From positions 1 through 15,389 of the forward strand of contig JAGHYP010000032.1 in the NCBI GenBank assembly GCA_017743585.1: 15,389 nt of DNA, read 5' to 3'. Position numbers and translations under genes: made by a program. Below are positions 1 to 6,211 of this stretch, piece after piece. Position 1 is the first letter of the stretch, and every line of letters starts with the position of its first letter. The notes beneath the pieces are model-generated. The model had not been told where the DNA came from. It ran no database searches and was given only the letters and a program-made list of their open reading frames with translations. This DNA is from Chloroflexota bacterium (GTDB lineage Bacteria; Chloroflexota; Anaerolineae; Aggregatilineales; UBA2796).

Positions 1-1
1 G

Positions 2-637
2 ACCGTGGACGGCGCTCAGAGCGCGCCGCATATGCCGATTGACGTGCGCGCGCTCGATGCCGACTTCTTCGCGTTCAGCGGGCACAAACTGTGCGCCCCG
101 ACTGGCATCGGCGTCCTTTACGGCAAGCGCGCGCTGCTAGAGGCGATGCCGCCATTTATGGGCGGCGGCAGCATGATTGACCGCGTCACCTTCGTCAAGA
201 CGACCTACGCCGACCTGCCGCAGCGCTTCGAGGCAGGCACGCCGAACATCAGCGGCGCGGTCGGCTTAGGCGCGGCAATCGCTTACCTGCGCAGCATCGG
301 CTTAGAGGCGATTCACGCGCATGAGCAAGCGCTCGTCCGGCACACAATGGCAGGTCTGGCGGAGATCGAAGGCGTGCGCATGTACGGGCCGGGCGCTGAG
401 CAGCGCGCGGGCTTGGTCGCTTTCACTGTGCGCGGCATCCATGCGCACGATCTCTCGGCAGCCTTGGATCAGGCAGGCATCGCCGTGCGCGCGGGGCATC
501 ACTGCGCCATGCCGCTGCACGAGAAGCTCGGCATCGCCGCTTCGACGCGAGTCAGCTTCTACTTCTACAACACGCCGGAAGAAGCCGATCACTTCCTACG
601 GACATTGGCAGAGGTGCAGCGCTTCTTCGCCCGCTGA
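2..637 (+). CDS. sufS: SufS-type cysteine desulfurase, C-terminal part (5'-truncated by window edge)
   Basis: This is a pyridoxal-phosphate enzyme that removes sulfur from L-cysteine as a persulfide and feeds it to Fe-S cluster assembly in the cytoplasm. The reading frame is open to the window edge and starts inside the conserved VDGAQSAPH block, so roughly half of a family-typical 400-aa protein is present. SGHK holds the PLP-binding lysine (codon 86-88). RAGHHCAMP carries the catalytic persulfide cysteine (codon 503-505) in the short form typical of group II (SufS/CsdA) enzymes, and FYFYNTPEE follows as in SufS. It ends with TGA 13 nt before a DM13-protein gene on the same strand. SUF scaffold genes may lie upstream, outside the window. 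Assignment to the family is firm. The choice of SufS over CsdA rests on similarity and cannot be settled without the N-terminus and neighbours. Confidence 0.93.
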   Translation, partial: TVDGAQSAPHMPIDVRALDADFFAFSGHKLCAPTGIGVLYGKRALLEAMPPFMGGGSMIDRVTFVKTTYADLPQRFEAGTPNISGAVGLGAAIAYLRSIGLEAIHAHEQALVRHTMAGLAEIEGVRMYGPGAEQRAGLVAFTVRGIHAHDLSAALDQAGIAVRAGHHCAMPLHEKLGIAASTRVSFYFYNTPEEADHFLRTLAEVQRFFAR

Positions 638-650
638 GGGAAGACGAGCG

Positions 651-1250
651 ATGCACCGCCGTCCACGCTGGACGCTGCTGACCTTCGGCGCGCTGATCGT
701 GCTGGCGCTCTTCACTTTCCCCGCTTGGCGCACGCTTTTCATGCGCCCTGAGGAAGGCTTGCCGTTTCCGTTGACCAGCGCCGAGCGCCGCGAGCTGCTC
801 GTGCGAATGCCGAATCGCGCGCTGGCAGCTACCATGTATTTCTCCAGCTTGACGGCGCTGCCCGTTCCGACCGAGCAGCGGCCCGTCGCCATCCCGCCTG
901 ATGCGCAGATCATCTTGACGGCGCGCTTCACAGGGCTAGACGCGCTGCGCAGCGCGCGCGGCAACGTCACCTTCTACCGCCTAGCTGATGACACAGTCTT
1001 ATTGCGCTTCGATGACTTCGAAGTGACCAATGCGCCGCAACTGACCGTCTATCTTTCCAGCGACGATGCGCCGCAAAGTGTGCAAGAGCTGGGCGGAATC
1101 GTTCCAGAGTTCTCAGTAGGCGAGCTGCGCGGCAATCTGGGCAGCCAACAGTTCATCATTCCGCGCGAGCTGCGCCTTGAGCGCTACCGCAGCGTGGTCA
1201 TTGTCAGCGAAGGCTTGCAGATGATCTACGGCGTTGCACGGCTGCGCTAG
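651..1250 (+). CDS. membrane-anchored DM13-domain protein
   Basis: This is a 199-aa protein with a basic N-terminus (MHRRPRW) and one hydrophobic segment at about residues 8-26, which probably anchors it with the rest outside the cytoplasm. Residues about 92-199 match the DM13 (electron-transfer DM13) pattern: FTGLDALRSARGNVTFYRL, LLRFDDFEVTNAPQLTVYLS, VGELRGNLGSQQFIIP and a final YRSVVIV...YGVARL. DM13 domains are proposed to act in extracellular redox, and many carry one conserved cysteine in the last strand (VVIxC). Here that position is Ser186 and the whole protein has no cysteine, so a redox role is doubtful. ATG651 is chosen because it follows the sufS stop by 13 nt, has GAGG about 11 nt upstream and begins a plausible signal anchor. 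The frame continues open upstream only as a shadow of sufS. Function is unknown beyond the domain. Confidence 0.85.
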   Translation: MHRRPRWTLLTFGALIVLALFTFPAWRTLFMRPEEGLPFPLTSAERRELLVRMPNRALAATMYFSSLTALPVPTEQRPVAIPPDAQIILTARFTGLDALRSARGNVTFYRLADDTVLLRFDDFEVTNAPQLTVYLSSDDAPQSVQELGGIVPEFSVGELRGNLGSQQFIIPRELRLERYRSVVIVSEGLQMIYGVARLR

Positions 1251-1258
1251 AGACGCTA

Positions 1259-2263
1259 TCAGCGGACTTGCTCAGGCACTTTTTGCAGCATGTCGTCAAT
1301 GATGCGCTCTGTGCTGAAGCCTTCCGCCTGTCCCTCGAAATTCAGCAGGATGCGATGGCGCAGTGCTGCGTGCGCCACGCTGCGCACATCGTCAAATGAG
1401 ACGTTGAAGCGTCCGCTGAAGAGCGCGTTCAGCTTCGCGCCCAGAATCAAGGCTTGCGCGCCGCGCGGACTGGCGCCATAGCGCACGTATTTTTTGACCA
1501 TCTCAGGCGCGTTGGGCTGATCGGGATGTGAGTTGATGATCAGGCGCGCCACGTACTCGCTGACGTGCGTGGCGATCGGCACTTGGCGCGCCAGCTTGCC
1601 CATCTCGATGATGCGCGCGCCATCGGCGACTGCTTGCGGCTGCTCGCTCTCGCCGCCTGTGGTGCGGTTCAAAATCGAGACCAGCTCCTGCGCACTCGGA
1701 AAGCCGACGTCAATTTTGAACATGAAGCGGTCGAGCTGCGCCTCGGGCAGCGGATACGTGCCTTCCATCTCCAGCGGGTTCTGAGTCGCCAAGACGAAGA
1801 AGGGCGGCTCTAGCTTGTAGGTGCGGTTGGCGACCGTGACCGTTTTCTCTTGCATCGCCTCTAGCAGCGCGGATTGCGTCTTCGGCGTGGCGCGGTTGAT
1901 CTCATCAGCAAGCACAAGGTTGGCGAAGATCGGGCCGGGCTGAAAGCGAAATGTGCGCTTGCCCGTCTCATCTTCTTCCATGATGTTGGTGCCGGTCACG
2001 TCGGCGGGCATCAGGTCAGGCGTGAATTGAATGCGCGCAAACTTCAGGTTGAGCGCAGTGGCGAGCGCGCGGACGAGCGTGGTCTTGCCCAAGCCCGGCA
2101 CTCCTTCCAGCAAAGCGTGGTTGCCCGCGATGACACACATCAGCACGTGGCGCACCACGTCGTCTTGCCCTACAATCACCCTGCCGATCTCGCGAAAGAT
2201 CGCGGCGACGGTCTGCTGAAACTCTTCCACGCTCAGCGCGGTCGTTGCGGCTTGCTCTGTCAT
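1259..2263 (-). CDS. MoxR-family AAA+ ATPase
   Basis: This is a cytoplasmic AAA+ ATPase of the MoxR type, a family proposed to act as chaperones that help mature or insert metal cofactors or to activate partner proteins, often with VWA-domain proteins. In the 334-aa form, Walker A is GVPGLGKT (54-61), Walker B is LVLADE (116-121), sensor 1 lies in LATQNPLE (158-165) and the arginine finger is Arg179 in QLDRF. The C-terminal lid contains YGASPRGAQAL. The frame extends to a GTG at 2287, but ATG2263 is preferred: it has GGAG 12 nt upstream, and the extra eight residues are not typical of the family. The usual DUF58 and VWA partners are not next to it here. It converges with the DM13 gene (8-bp gap between stops) and has its own likely promoter in the 95-bp gap behind it. 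Confidence 0.93.
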   Translation of the reverse strand: MTEQAATTALSVEEFQQTVAAIFREIGRVIVGQDDVVRHVLMCVIAGNHALLEGVPGLGKTTLVRALATALNLKFARIQFTPDLMPADVTGTNIMEEDETGKRTFRFQPGPIFANLVLADEINRATPKTQSALLEAMQEKTVTVANRTYKLEPPFFVLATQNPLEMEGTYPLPEAQLDRFMFKIDVGFPSAQELVSILNRTTGGESEQPQAVADGARIIEMGKLARQVPIATHVSEYVARLIINSHPDQPNAPEMVKKYVRYGASPRGAQALILGAKLNALFSGRFNVSFDDVRSVAHAALRHRILLNFEGQAEGFSTERIIDDMLQKVPEQVR

Positions 2264-2318
2264 GATCAGCCCGATCTCCACACACACTCGTTCACAGCAA
2301 GGTGCAGCGCGCGCTCAG

Positions 2319-2347
2319 ACTATACATCGGCGTTGAAAGCGCGGCAA
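2319..2347 (-). promoter_or_regulatory. probable moxR promoter
   Basis: On the minus strand, TTGCCG (2347-2342) and TATAGT (2324-2319) are separated by exactly 17 bp, matching the -35/-10 arrangement of a housekeeping sigma-70 promoter (4/6 and 5/6 matches). The start codon of moxR lies about 55 nt downstream. The -35 box coincides with the distal arm of the hairpin that follows the upstream gene's stop codon. Confidence 0.5.
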
Positions 2348-2359
2348 ACAGGGTTTGCC
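2343..2359 (-). terminator. hairpin at the stop codon of the GT39-like gene
   Basis: GGCAAAC and GTTTGCC form a perfect 7-bp stem with a 3-nt loop, starting at the TAG stop of the membrane-protein gene. On the minus strand the stem is followed by GCGCTTTC, so the U tract is poor. It could be a weak terminator, an mRNA 3' end stabiliser, or an operator over the moxR -35. Confidence 0.4.
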
Positions 2360-4245
2360 TAGGGCAATTCAACTATCAAGCTGGGCAGCCACGCCTCGCC
2401 GACTTGAAAGCGCGCCGCTTCGCTGTGTACGCCGTCGTACAAGCCGATCTCGATGCGGAAAGGCGCTTGCGCCGAAGCGGGCAAATGCAAATGCAAGGTC
2501 TTGCGCTGGATATCGCCTAGGCGCCATGCCCAGCCGGGCGTGACCGCGCCGTCGGCGATCAGGACGCGCACGCCGCTTGCGTCGTAGACATGCGCAAAAG
2601 GCGCGAATAGCCAATGGACGCGCGCTTCGGGCAAAGCGTCCACGCGGAAGCTGATGAACAGACGCGCTGTCTGCCCTGGGCGCAAGGCGCCGTCAAGCTG
2701 CACATCTATCAGCGTGAGTCCTCTATCGCTCGGCACGCTGCGCGTCTGCCCAAACATTTCGCGCGGCACGCGCCACGCGGCGACCGTGCCGCCATCGGCG
2801 AAGGCGTAGCGCGCAAAAGGCGCGATCGGCAGCGGAAACGCTTGCTCTTGCCCCGCTGGGCGGAATTGCAGATACACGCCGCCGCGCGCGGGCGAGTAGA
2901 GCGTCCGCATCGCGTCCGCGTCGCGATCCACCTCGAATAGCCGCCCCGCCAAGCTGTTTAAAGTCCAGCCGTCAACATCGGCAAAGACGACCGACGCGCC
3001 GATCTGCTCAGCGCTGAGCAATTGGCGCGCCATGCGCACGCCCTCGCCGAGCGGCAGCGCGCTCAAGCCGTCAACGCTCGGCGTGGCTAGGCTCTCCTCA
3101 GCGTAACGCAGGGCGTTCAGCGCGCTCAACGCGCCAAATGCCGCTAAGACGAGCATCAAGGCAATCTGTCCCACAGCGCGCTTGCCGATCAATTCCGCCA
3201 GCTGCGCCAAACCGGCGCCCGCTGCCAAGTGCAGCGCAGGCAACGTCAAAAGCAGGTAGAAAGGATGCACTGCCTGCGAGACGTAGGACATCATCAAGAT
3301 CGGCGCACCGCCCCACACAAGCGCGATCAGGGCTGCTGTGCGCTGCTTGCGCCATAAGCGGATGGCGCCGACCAAGAGCGCGATCAGCAGGGCGCCGTGC
3401 GCGAGCTCCGAGAGCTGAAAGCGCAGGACTGCGTCTTGGATCGGCGCTGCCAAGCCGCGCGCTGCCGCGTACTCGTGTCCTGTCAGCAAGCGCAGGGCAT
3501 GGCTGAGCGCTTCCGTCGAGAGCGTTGCTGTCTGCGCTGTGAAGCTGCGCAGGCGCTCCAGGGTGCGCTCGGCTTCGCTCAGCAGCCCCGCGCCGTAGAT
3601 CGCGGCCGGGATCAGCACGATCAGCGCGCCGAGCCACAAAGCGCGCCCGCCGATGCGCTGTCTGAAGCACACGCTGAGCAGCGCGACAGGCATTAGCGCC
3701 GCAAATGCCAACAAATAGGTCTGAGTCATCGCGGCGAGCGCAAGGCAGCCGAGCAAAAAGCGTCGTTCAGGACGGGCTGCCGTGCCGAGCCAGATGGGCA
3801 GGAACAGCGCGAAGGTGAGGCAAGCGAAGAACGGCAAGAGCGACTGCACCCACGTCGCGCGCGAATACTCGATCACCCACGGATTGACCGCCAGCAAAAA
3901 TGCGCCGATCAGCGCCGCTGACTCATCCACATGGCGCATGGCGCGATACGCGAGCGCTACCGCGAGCGTGTTCAGCGCGATCACCAGCAGATATGGCGCG
4001 TAAGGCGAACGGGCGATCAGCAGAGCGGGGATGTACAGATAGCCCGTCAGCGCAGGATTGGCGAAAAGGACGCTCGTGCCTTGCCCAAGCACAGGCAGCG
4101 CGCCATTTTCGAGCGTATTCAGCGCCTGCCAGATCGGATAGGCGTGGTCAACGTTATGTTCAATTGCCTCAAGGTTTTGTAAGCGCAGCGCGGCTGCGAT
4201 GTACAAGATTGCGAGCGCAAGCGCCGATTTCATCGAGAAGCGCAA
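2359..4245 (-). CDS. GT39/PMT-like (GT-C fold) multispanning membrane protein
   Basis: This is a 628-aa integral membrane protein. TM1 is at about residues 7-22, followed by an external loop with Asp33 in HNVDHAYPIW, where GT-C glycosyltransferases carry the catalytic or metal-binding acid. About ten or more further hydrophobic segments run to about residue 375. From about residue 380 the protein is soluble. The last 120 residues (RPGQTARLFISF, then AHVYDASGV, then FRIEIGLYDG) form a beta-rich domain that recurs behind such proteins in Chloroflexota. The family transfers sugars from polyprenyl-phosphate donors to protein or glycan acceptors at the outer face of the membrane; the substrate is not inferable here. 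The start is TTG4245, with GGAG 10 nt upstream. ATG4233, four codons later, is the alternative but lies 22 nt from that GGAG. It begins 15 nt after the pcm stop, so the two genes are probably co-transcribed. Confidence 0.7.
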   Translation of the reverse strand: MRFSMKSALALAILYIAAALRLQNLEAIEHNVDHAYPIWQALNTLENGALPVLGQGTSVLFANPALTGYLYIPALLIARSPYAPYLLVIALNTLAVALAYRAMRHVDESAALIGAFLLAVNPWVIEYSRATWVQSLLPFFACLTFALFLPIWLGTAARPERRFLLGCLALAAMTQTYLLAFAALMPVALLSVCFRQRIGGRALWLGALIVLIPAAIYGAGLLSEAERTLERLRSFTAQTATLSTEALSHALRLLTGHEYAAARGLAAPIQDAVLRFQLSELAHGALLIALLVGAIRLWRKQRTAALIALVWGGAPILMMSYVSQAVHPFYLLLTLPALHLAAGAGLAQLAELIGKRAVGQIALMLVLAAFGALSALNALRYAEESLATPSVDGLSALPLGEGVRMARQLLSAEQIGASVVFADVDGWTLNSLAGRLFEVDRDADAMRTLYSPARGGVYLQFRPAGQEQAFPLPIAPFARYAFADGGTVAAWRVPREMFGQTRSVPSDRGLTLIDVQLDGALRPGQTARLFISFRVDALPEARVHWLFAPFAHVYDASGVRVLIADGAVTPGWAWRLGDIQRKTLHLHLPASAQAPFRIEIGLYDGVHSEAARFQVGEAWLPSLIVELP

Positions 4246-4260
4246 AACGAGGATGCTCCG

Positions 4261-4941
4261 TCAGTTGTTCTGAGTGCCAGCCGCTCGCTCGCTGATGAGC
4301 GGCACGAATCGCACGCCGCACAACTTTTTGGTGCGCAGCCGCCAGCGCGTGCGCTGCACGTAGACGAGCGTCTGCTCTTCGGGATTTGTGTGCGAGCGCA
4401 CAGGGATGACCAATCTGCCGCCTTCTGCAAGCTGCGCCACGAGCGGAGTGGGGATGCACGGCGCCGCAGCGCCGACCGTTATCGCCTGATACGGCGCAAA
4501 TTGCGGCGCGCCTAGCCAACCATCGCCCACGATCAGGTGAAAATTGGTGAAGCGCAGCGCTGCAAGCCGCTCAGCAGCCTGCGCGCTGAGCGTGGCAAGC
4601 CGCTCGATGCTGACCACTTCCGCAGCCAGCAGGCACAGCAACGCCGTCTGATAGCCTGAGCCTGTGCCGATCTCCAGCACGCGCTCTGTGCCGCGCAGCG
4701 CCAGCAATTGCAGCATGTACGCCACGATGTACGGCTGACTGATCGTCTGCCCTTCGCCAATTGGCAGCGGGCAATCCGCATAGGCGTGCGCTTGGTAGGC
4801 CTCTGGCACGAATCGCTCGCGCTCGAGGCGCCCCATTGCATCCAGCACGCGCTGATCGGTGATGTTGCGCGCCATGAGCTGCTCGCGCACCATCGCAGCG
4901 CGCAATTCCGCAAAGTTGGGCGCCTCTGTCGCCGCGTCCAT
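4261..4941 (-). CDS. pcm: protein-L-isoaspartate O-methyltransferase
   Basis: This cytoplasmic SAM-dependent enzyme methylates isoaspartyl residues in aged proteins and so starts their repair. The 226-aa protein has the full family signature. REQL and ITDQRVLDAM come first, then ERFVP, then PIGEGQTISQP with the conserved active-site Ser68. The SAM-binding motif VLEIGTGSGYQTALL is at 88-102, acidic VVSIER at 109-114, ITVGAAAP in the middle of the fold and GGRLVIPV near the end. ATG4941 is preferred over the TTG at 4980: an AGGCAGG lies about 12 nt upstream of it, and the TTG would overlap the presumed -10 box. The C-terminal tail (ERAAGTQNN) is short and hydrophilic. It is followed after 15 nt by the GT39-like gene. 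Confidence 0.93.
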   Translation of the reverse strand: MDAATEAPNFAELRAAMVREQLMARNITDQRVLDAMGRLERERFVPEAYQAHAYADCPLPIGEGQTISQPYIVAYMLQLLALRGTERVLEIGTGSGYQTALLCLLAAEVVSIERLATLSAQAAERLAALRFTNFHLIVGDGWLGAPQFAPYQAITVGAAAPCIPTPLVAQLAEGGRLVIPVRSHTNPEEQTLVYVQRTRWRLRTKKLCGVRFVPLISERAAGTQNN

Positions 4942-4968
4942 CTGTGGCAGCCTGCCTTTCAGCCTTTC

Positions 4969-4977
4969 ATTGTAGCA
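4969..4977 (-). promoter_or_regulatory. extended -10 promoter of pcm
   Basis: The minus strand reads TGCTACAAT, an extended -10 (TGnTACAAT). There is no convincing -35; the best is TTATAA 18 bp upstream (3/6). Initiation would fall near 4962, giving a leader of about 20 nt before ATG4941. It overlaps the opposing promoter over 4970-4999. Confidence 0.5.
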
Positions 4978-4999
4978 CAACTGCCTTTGCTCTTATAAT
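4970..4999 (+). promoter_or_regulatory. promoter for the 5239-6187 pair
   Basis: A perfect TATAAT lies at 4994-4999, with TTGTAG (3/6) at 4970-4975 and an 18-bp spacer. It points into a leader of about 230 nt before the ATG at 5239. It shares DNA with the pcm promoter on the other strand, so the two may compete for polymerase. Confidence 0.45.
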
Positions 5000-5005
5000 C
5001 TGAGC

Positions 5006-5238
5006 GCGGCGAAGACGAGGATAGCGAGCTGAATCAAGCTGAATCGAGCCGAGTTGAGCGCTATCAACCGACCGGCAGAGGTTATAGCCGTCGCATCGCG
5101 CAAGGGAATGGCTTTCAGCGAAGCGAGGACTTCACGAGAGCGTACGCTATCGCCTTGTCGCCACTGAATCTTCTGAAAATCAGGCCGCGCCTTGTCTGGC
5201 AAGCGCCAACAACGCACCCTGAGCGAAGAGGAAACACA
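5006..5238 (+). other. long untranslated leader of unknown role
   Basis: About 230 nt lie between the TATAAT and the first credible start codon, with no plausible gene on either strand. GATAGCG (5020-5026) and CGCTATC (5059-5065) can pair over a 32-nt loop. That loop holds two AGCTGAATC copies at exact 10-nt spacing (5027-5035 and 5037-5045). I recognise no known riboswitch class. It ends in a good ribosome-binding site (GAGG at 5228-5231). Confidence 0.3.
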
Positions 5239-5817
5239 ATGGGCTTAGCATACCATCGCTTGAATCCACAGACCTTTGAGAGCCTAGCGCCGCTGATCGC
5301 GCTCCACGAGGCAGACTTGCTCAGTCCGCGCGCGCGCGGCTACTGGTTCGATCTGCCCGAAGAATATGACTACGACGGCGCGCGCGCTGTCGCCTCACAG
5401 CTCGACCAAGCAGGGCGCGCTGCCGCCGCTGAGACGTTGATCCTATCCGAAGTGCAGGCGCACGCGCTCAGCTTGCTGGAAGTGAACTTGCCGAGCGACG
5501 GCGCGCCGTTCCCGTCGCCGTTGTTCCTGTGCAGCCAAGCGCCCGAAGGCGTTCAGCTGCACTTGAGCGCGGCGCGCAAGGTGTTCGGCGCCGATCCAGA
5601 GCGCGCTGCGCGGCACTTTGCCGTCAGCGTCCGCGATCCGCGTTTTCTGGGCTACCTGAACAAGCAGTTGCGCCATCTGCGCGAGGCATTGCCGCTCGTC
5701 TGGCGCTTCTACGAGCGCGCAGCGCAGGCGGGCGCAGCAGTGCTGGTGGTAGATTTGCGCGCGCGCGACTTGTTTGTGCCTGATGCAGTTGAGCGTGAAG
5801 GGGCGCTCTATGGCTGA
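5239..5817 (+). CDS. hypothetical protein, translationally linked to a ferredoxin
   Basis: This is a 192-aa soluble protein that I do not recognise. It has no signal peptide and no membrane segment. Visible features are YWFDLPEEYDYDGARA (35-50), an Ala-rich helix (51-68), a single cysteine in FPSPLFLCSQ (Cys98), the block HFAVSVRDPRFLGYLNKQL (126-144), a helix with LPLVWRFYER, and a hydrophobic strand AAVLVVDLRARDLFVP (166-181). ATG5239 has GAGG 7 nt upstream; the frame runs back to TTG5155 but has no ribosome site there. Its last 8 nt overlap the start of the ferredoxin gene, and the ferredoxin's ribosome site lies inside this gene. Coupled translation in roughly equal amounts therefore seems likely, perhaps as redox partners. 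That functional link is inference only. Confidence 0.72.
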   Translation: MGLAYHRLNPQTFESLAPLIALHEADLLSPRARGYWFDLPEEYDYDGARAVASQLDQAGRAAAAETLILSEVQAHALSLLEVNLPSDGAPFPSPLFLCSQAPEGVQLHLSAARKVFGADPERAARHFAVSVRDPRFLGYLNKQLRHLREALPLVWRFYERAAQAGAAVLVVDLRARDLFVPDAVEREGALYG

Positions 5818-6187
5818 GCCGATCACGCACAAAGTGACCGTTATCACAGACGATCAGACGCTAACATTGGAAGTGAGCGATGGCGCGAACTTACGGCAGG
5901 CGCTCTTGGCTGCTGGTCTCTCCCCGCACGGCAAGCTCTCGCGGCGCGTCAACTGCGGCGGGCGCGGCTTGTGCGCCACGTGCGGCGTCTGGATTGAAGG
6001 GCAGCAGCCTGCGCCGCAACACTGGCACGACCGAATTGGCGCCGCCCTCGGCTATCCGCGCCTTTCCTGCCAGATCGCAGTCCATGCCCCGCTGACCGTG
6101 CGCCTTGTGCCAGGCAAGATCATGTGGGGGAAACCTGAGCGCGCGCGCCGCTACCGTCACACGAATCAAACAGGCTCAGCTCACTGA
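5810..6187 (+). CDS. [2Fe-2S] ferredoxin
   Basis: This is a 125-aa cytoplasmic electron carrier. The N-terminal half (KVTVITDDQTLTLEV, then LRQALLAAGLSPHG) is the beta-grasp of [2Fe-2S] ferredoxins. The cluster ligands are Cys49, Cys55 and Cys58 in CGGRGLCATC, with Cys87 in YPRLSCQ. The CX5CX2C spacing is that of adrenodoxin/bacterial-type ferredoxins rather than the plant CX4CX2C. The tail after residue 105 is basic (KPERARRYRH). ATG5810 is preceded by AAGGGG at 7-nt spacing and overlaps the upstream gene by 8 nt. An upstream TTG (5774) in the same frame lies within that gene and is less likely. The redox partner is not identifiable, although the overlapping unknown protein is the obvious candidate. 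The terminator hairpin covers its last codons. Confidence 0.88.
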   Translation: MAEPITHKVTVITDDQTLTLEVSDGANLRQALLAAGLSPHGKLSRRVNCGGRGLCATCGVWIEGQQPAPQHWHDRIGAALGYPRLSCQIAVHAPLTVRLVPGKIMWGKPERARRYRHTNQTGSAH

Positions 6188-6199
6188 GCCGAGCCTGTT
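6169..6199 (-). terminator. hairpin terminator between convergent ferredoxin and phosphatase genes
   Basis: AACAGGCTC (6169-6177) pairs with GAGCCTGTT (6191-6199), a 9-bp perfect stem. A competing inner hairpin GGCTCAG/CTGAGCC (6173-6179 with 6184-6190, loop CTCA) is also perfect. In the phosphatase direction the stem is followed by TTTGATT, a short U tract. In the ferredoxin direction no U tract follows. The structure overlaps the ferredoxin stop codon. Confidence 0.6.
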
Positions 6200-6211
6200 G
6201 AGTGAGCGCGA

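Noticed and set aside
321..650. N-terminal extension of the DM13 protein
   Set aside because: The frame is open back to 321 but overlaps sufS. The translated extension is Arg/Ser-rich shadow sequence, and the signal anchor starts at ATG651.
1874..2362. 162-codon open frame on the plus strand
   Set aside because: It is antisense to the Walker A and N-terminal region of moxR. Long antisense frames are expected in GC-rich coding DNA.
3098..3670. 190-codon minus-strand frame inside the GT39-like gene
   Set aside because: It is a +1 shadow of the membrane protein, Arg/Ala/Pro-rich, while the accepted frame has regular membrane helices.
4993..5217. 74-codon minus-strand frame in the leader between pcm and the unknown gene
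   Set aside because: The product has no recognisable pattern, no ribosome site was seen, and it runs through the presumed promoter. Kept as untranslated leader.
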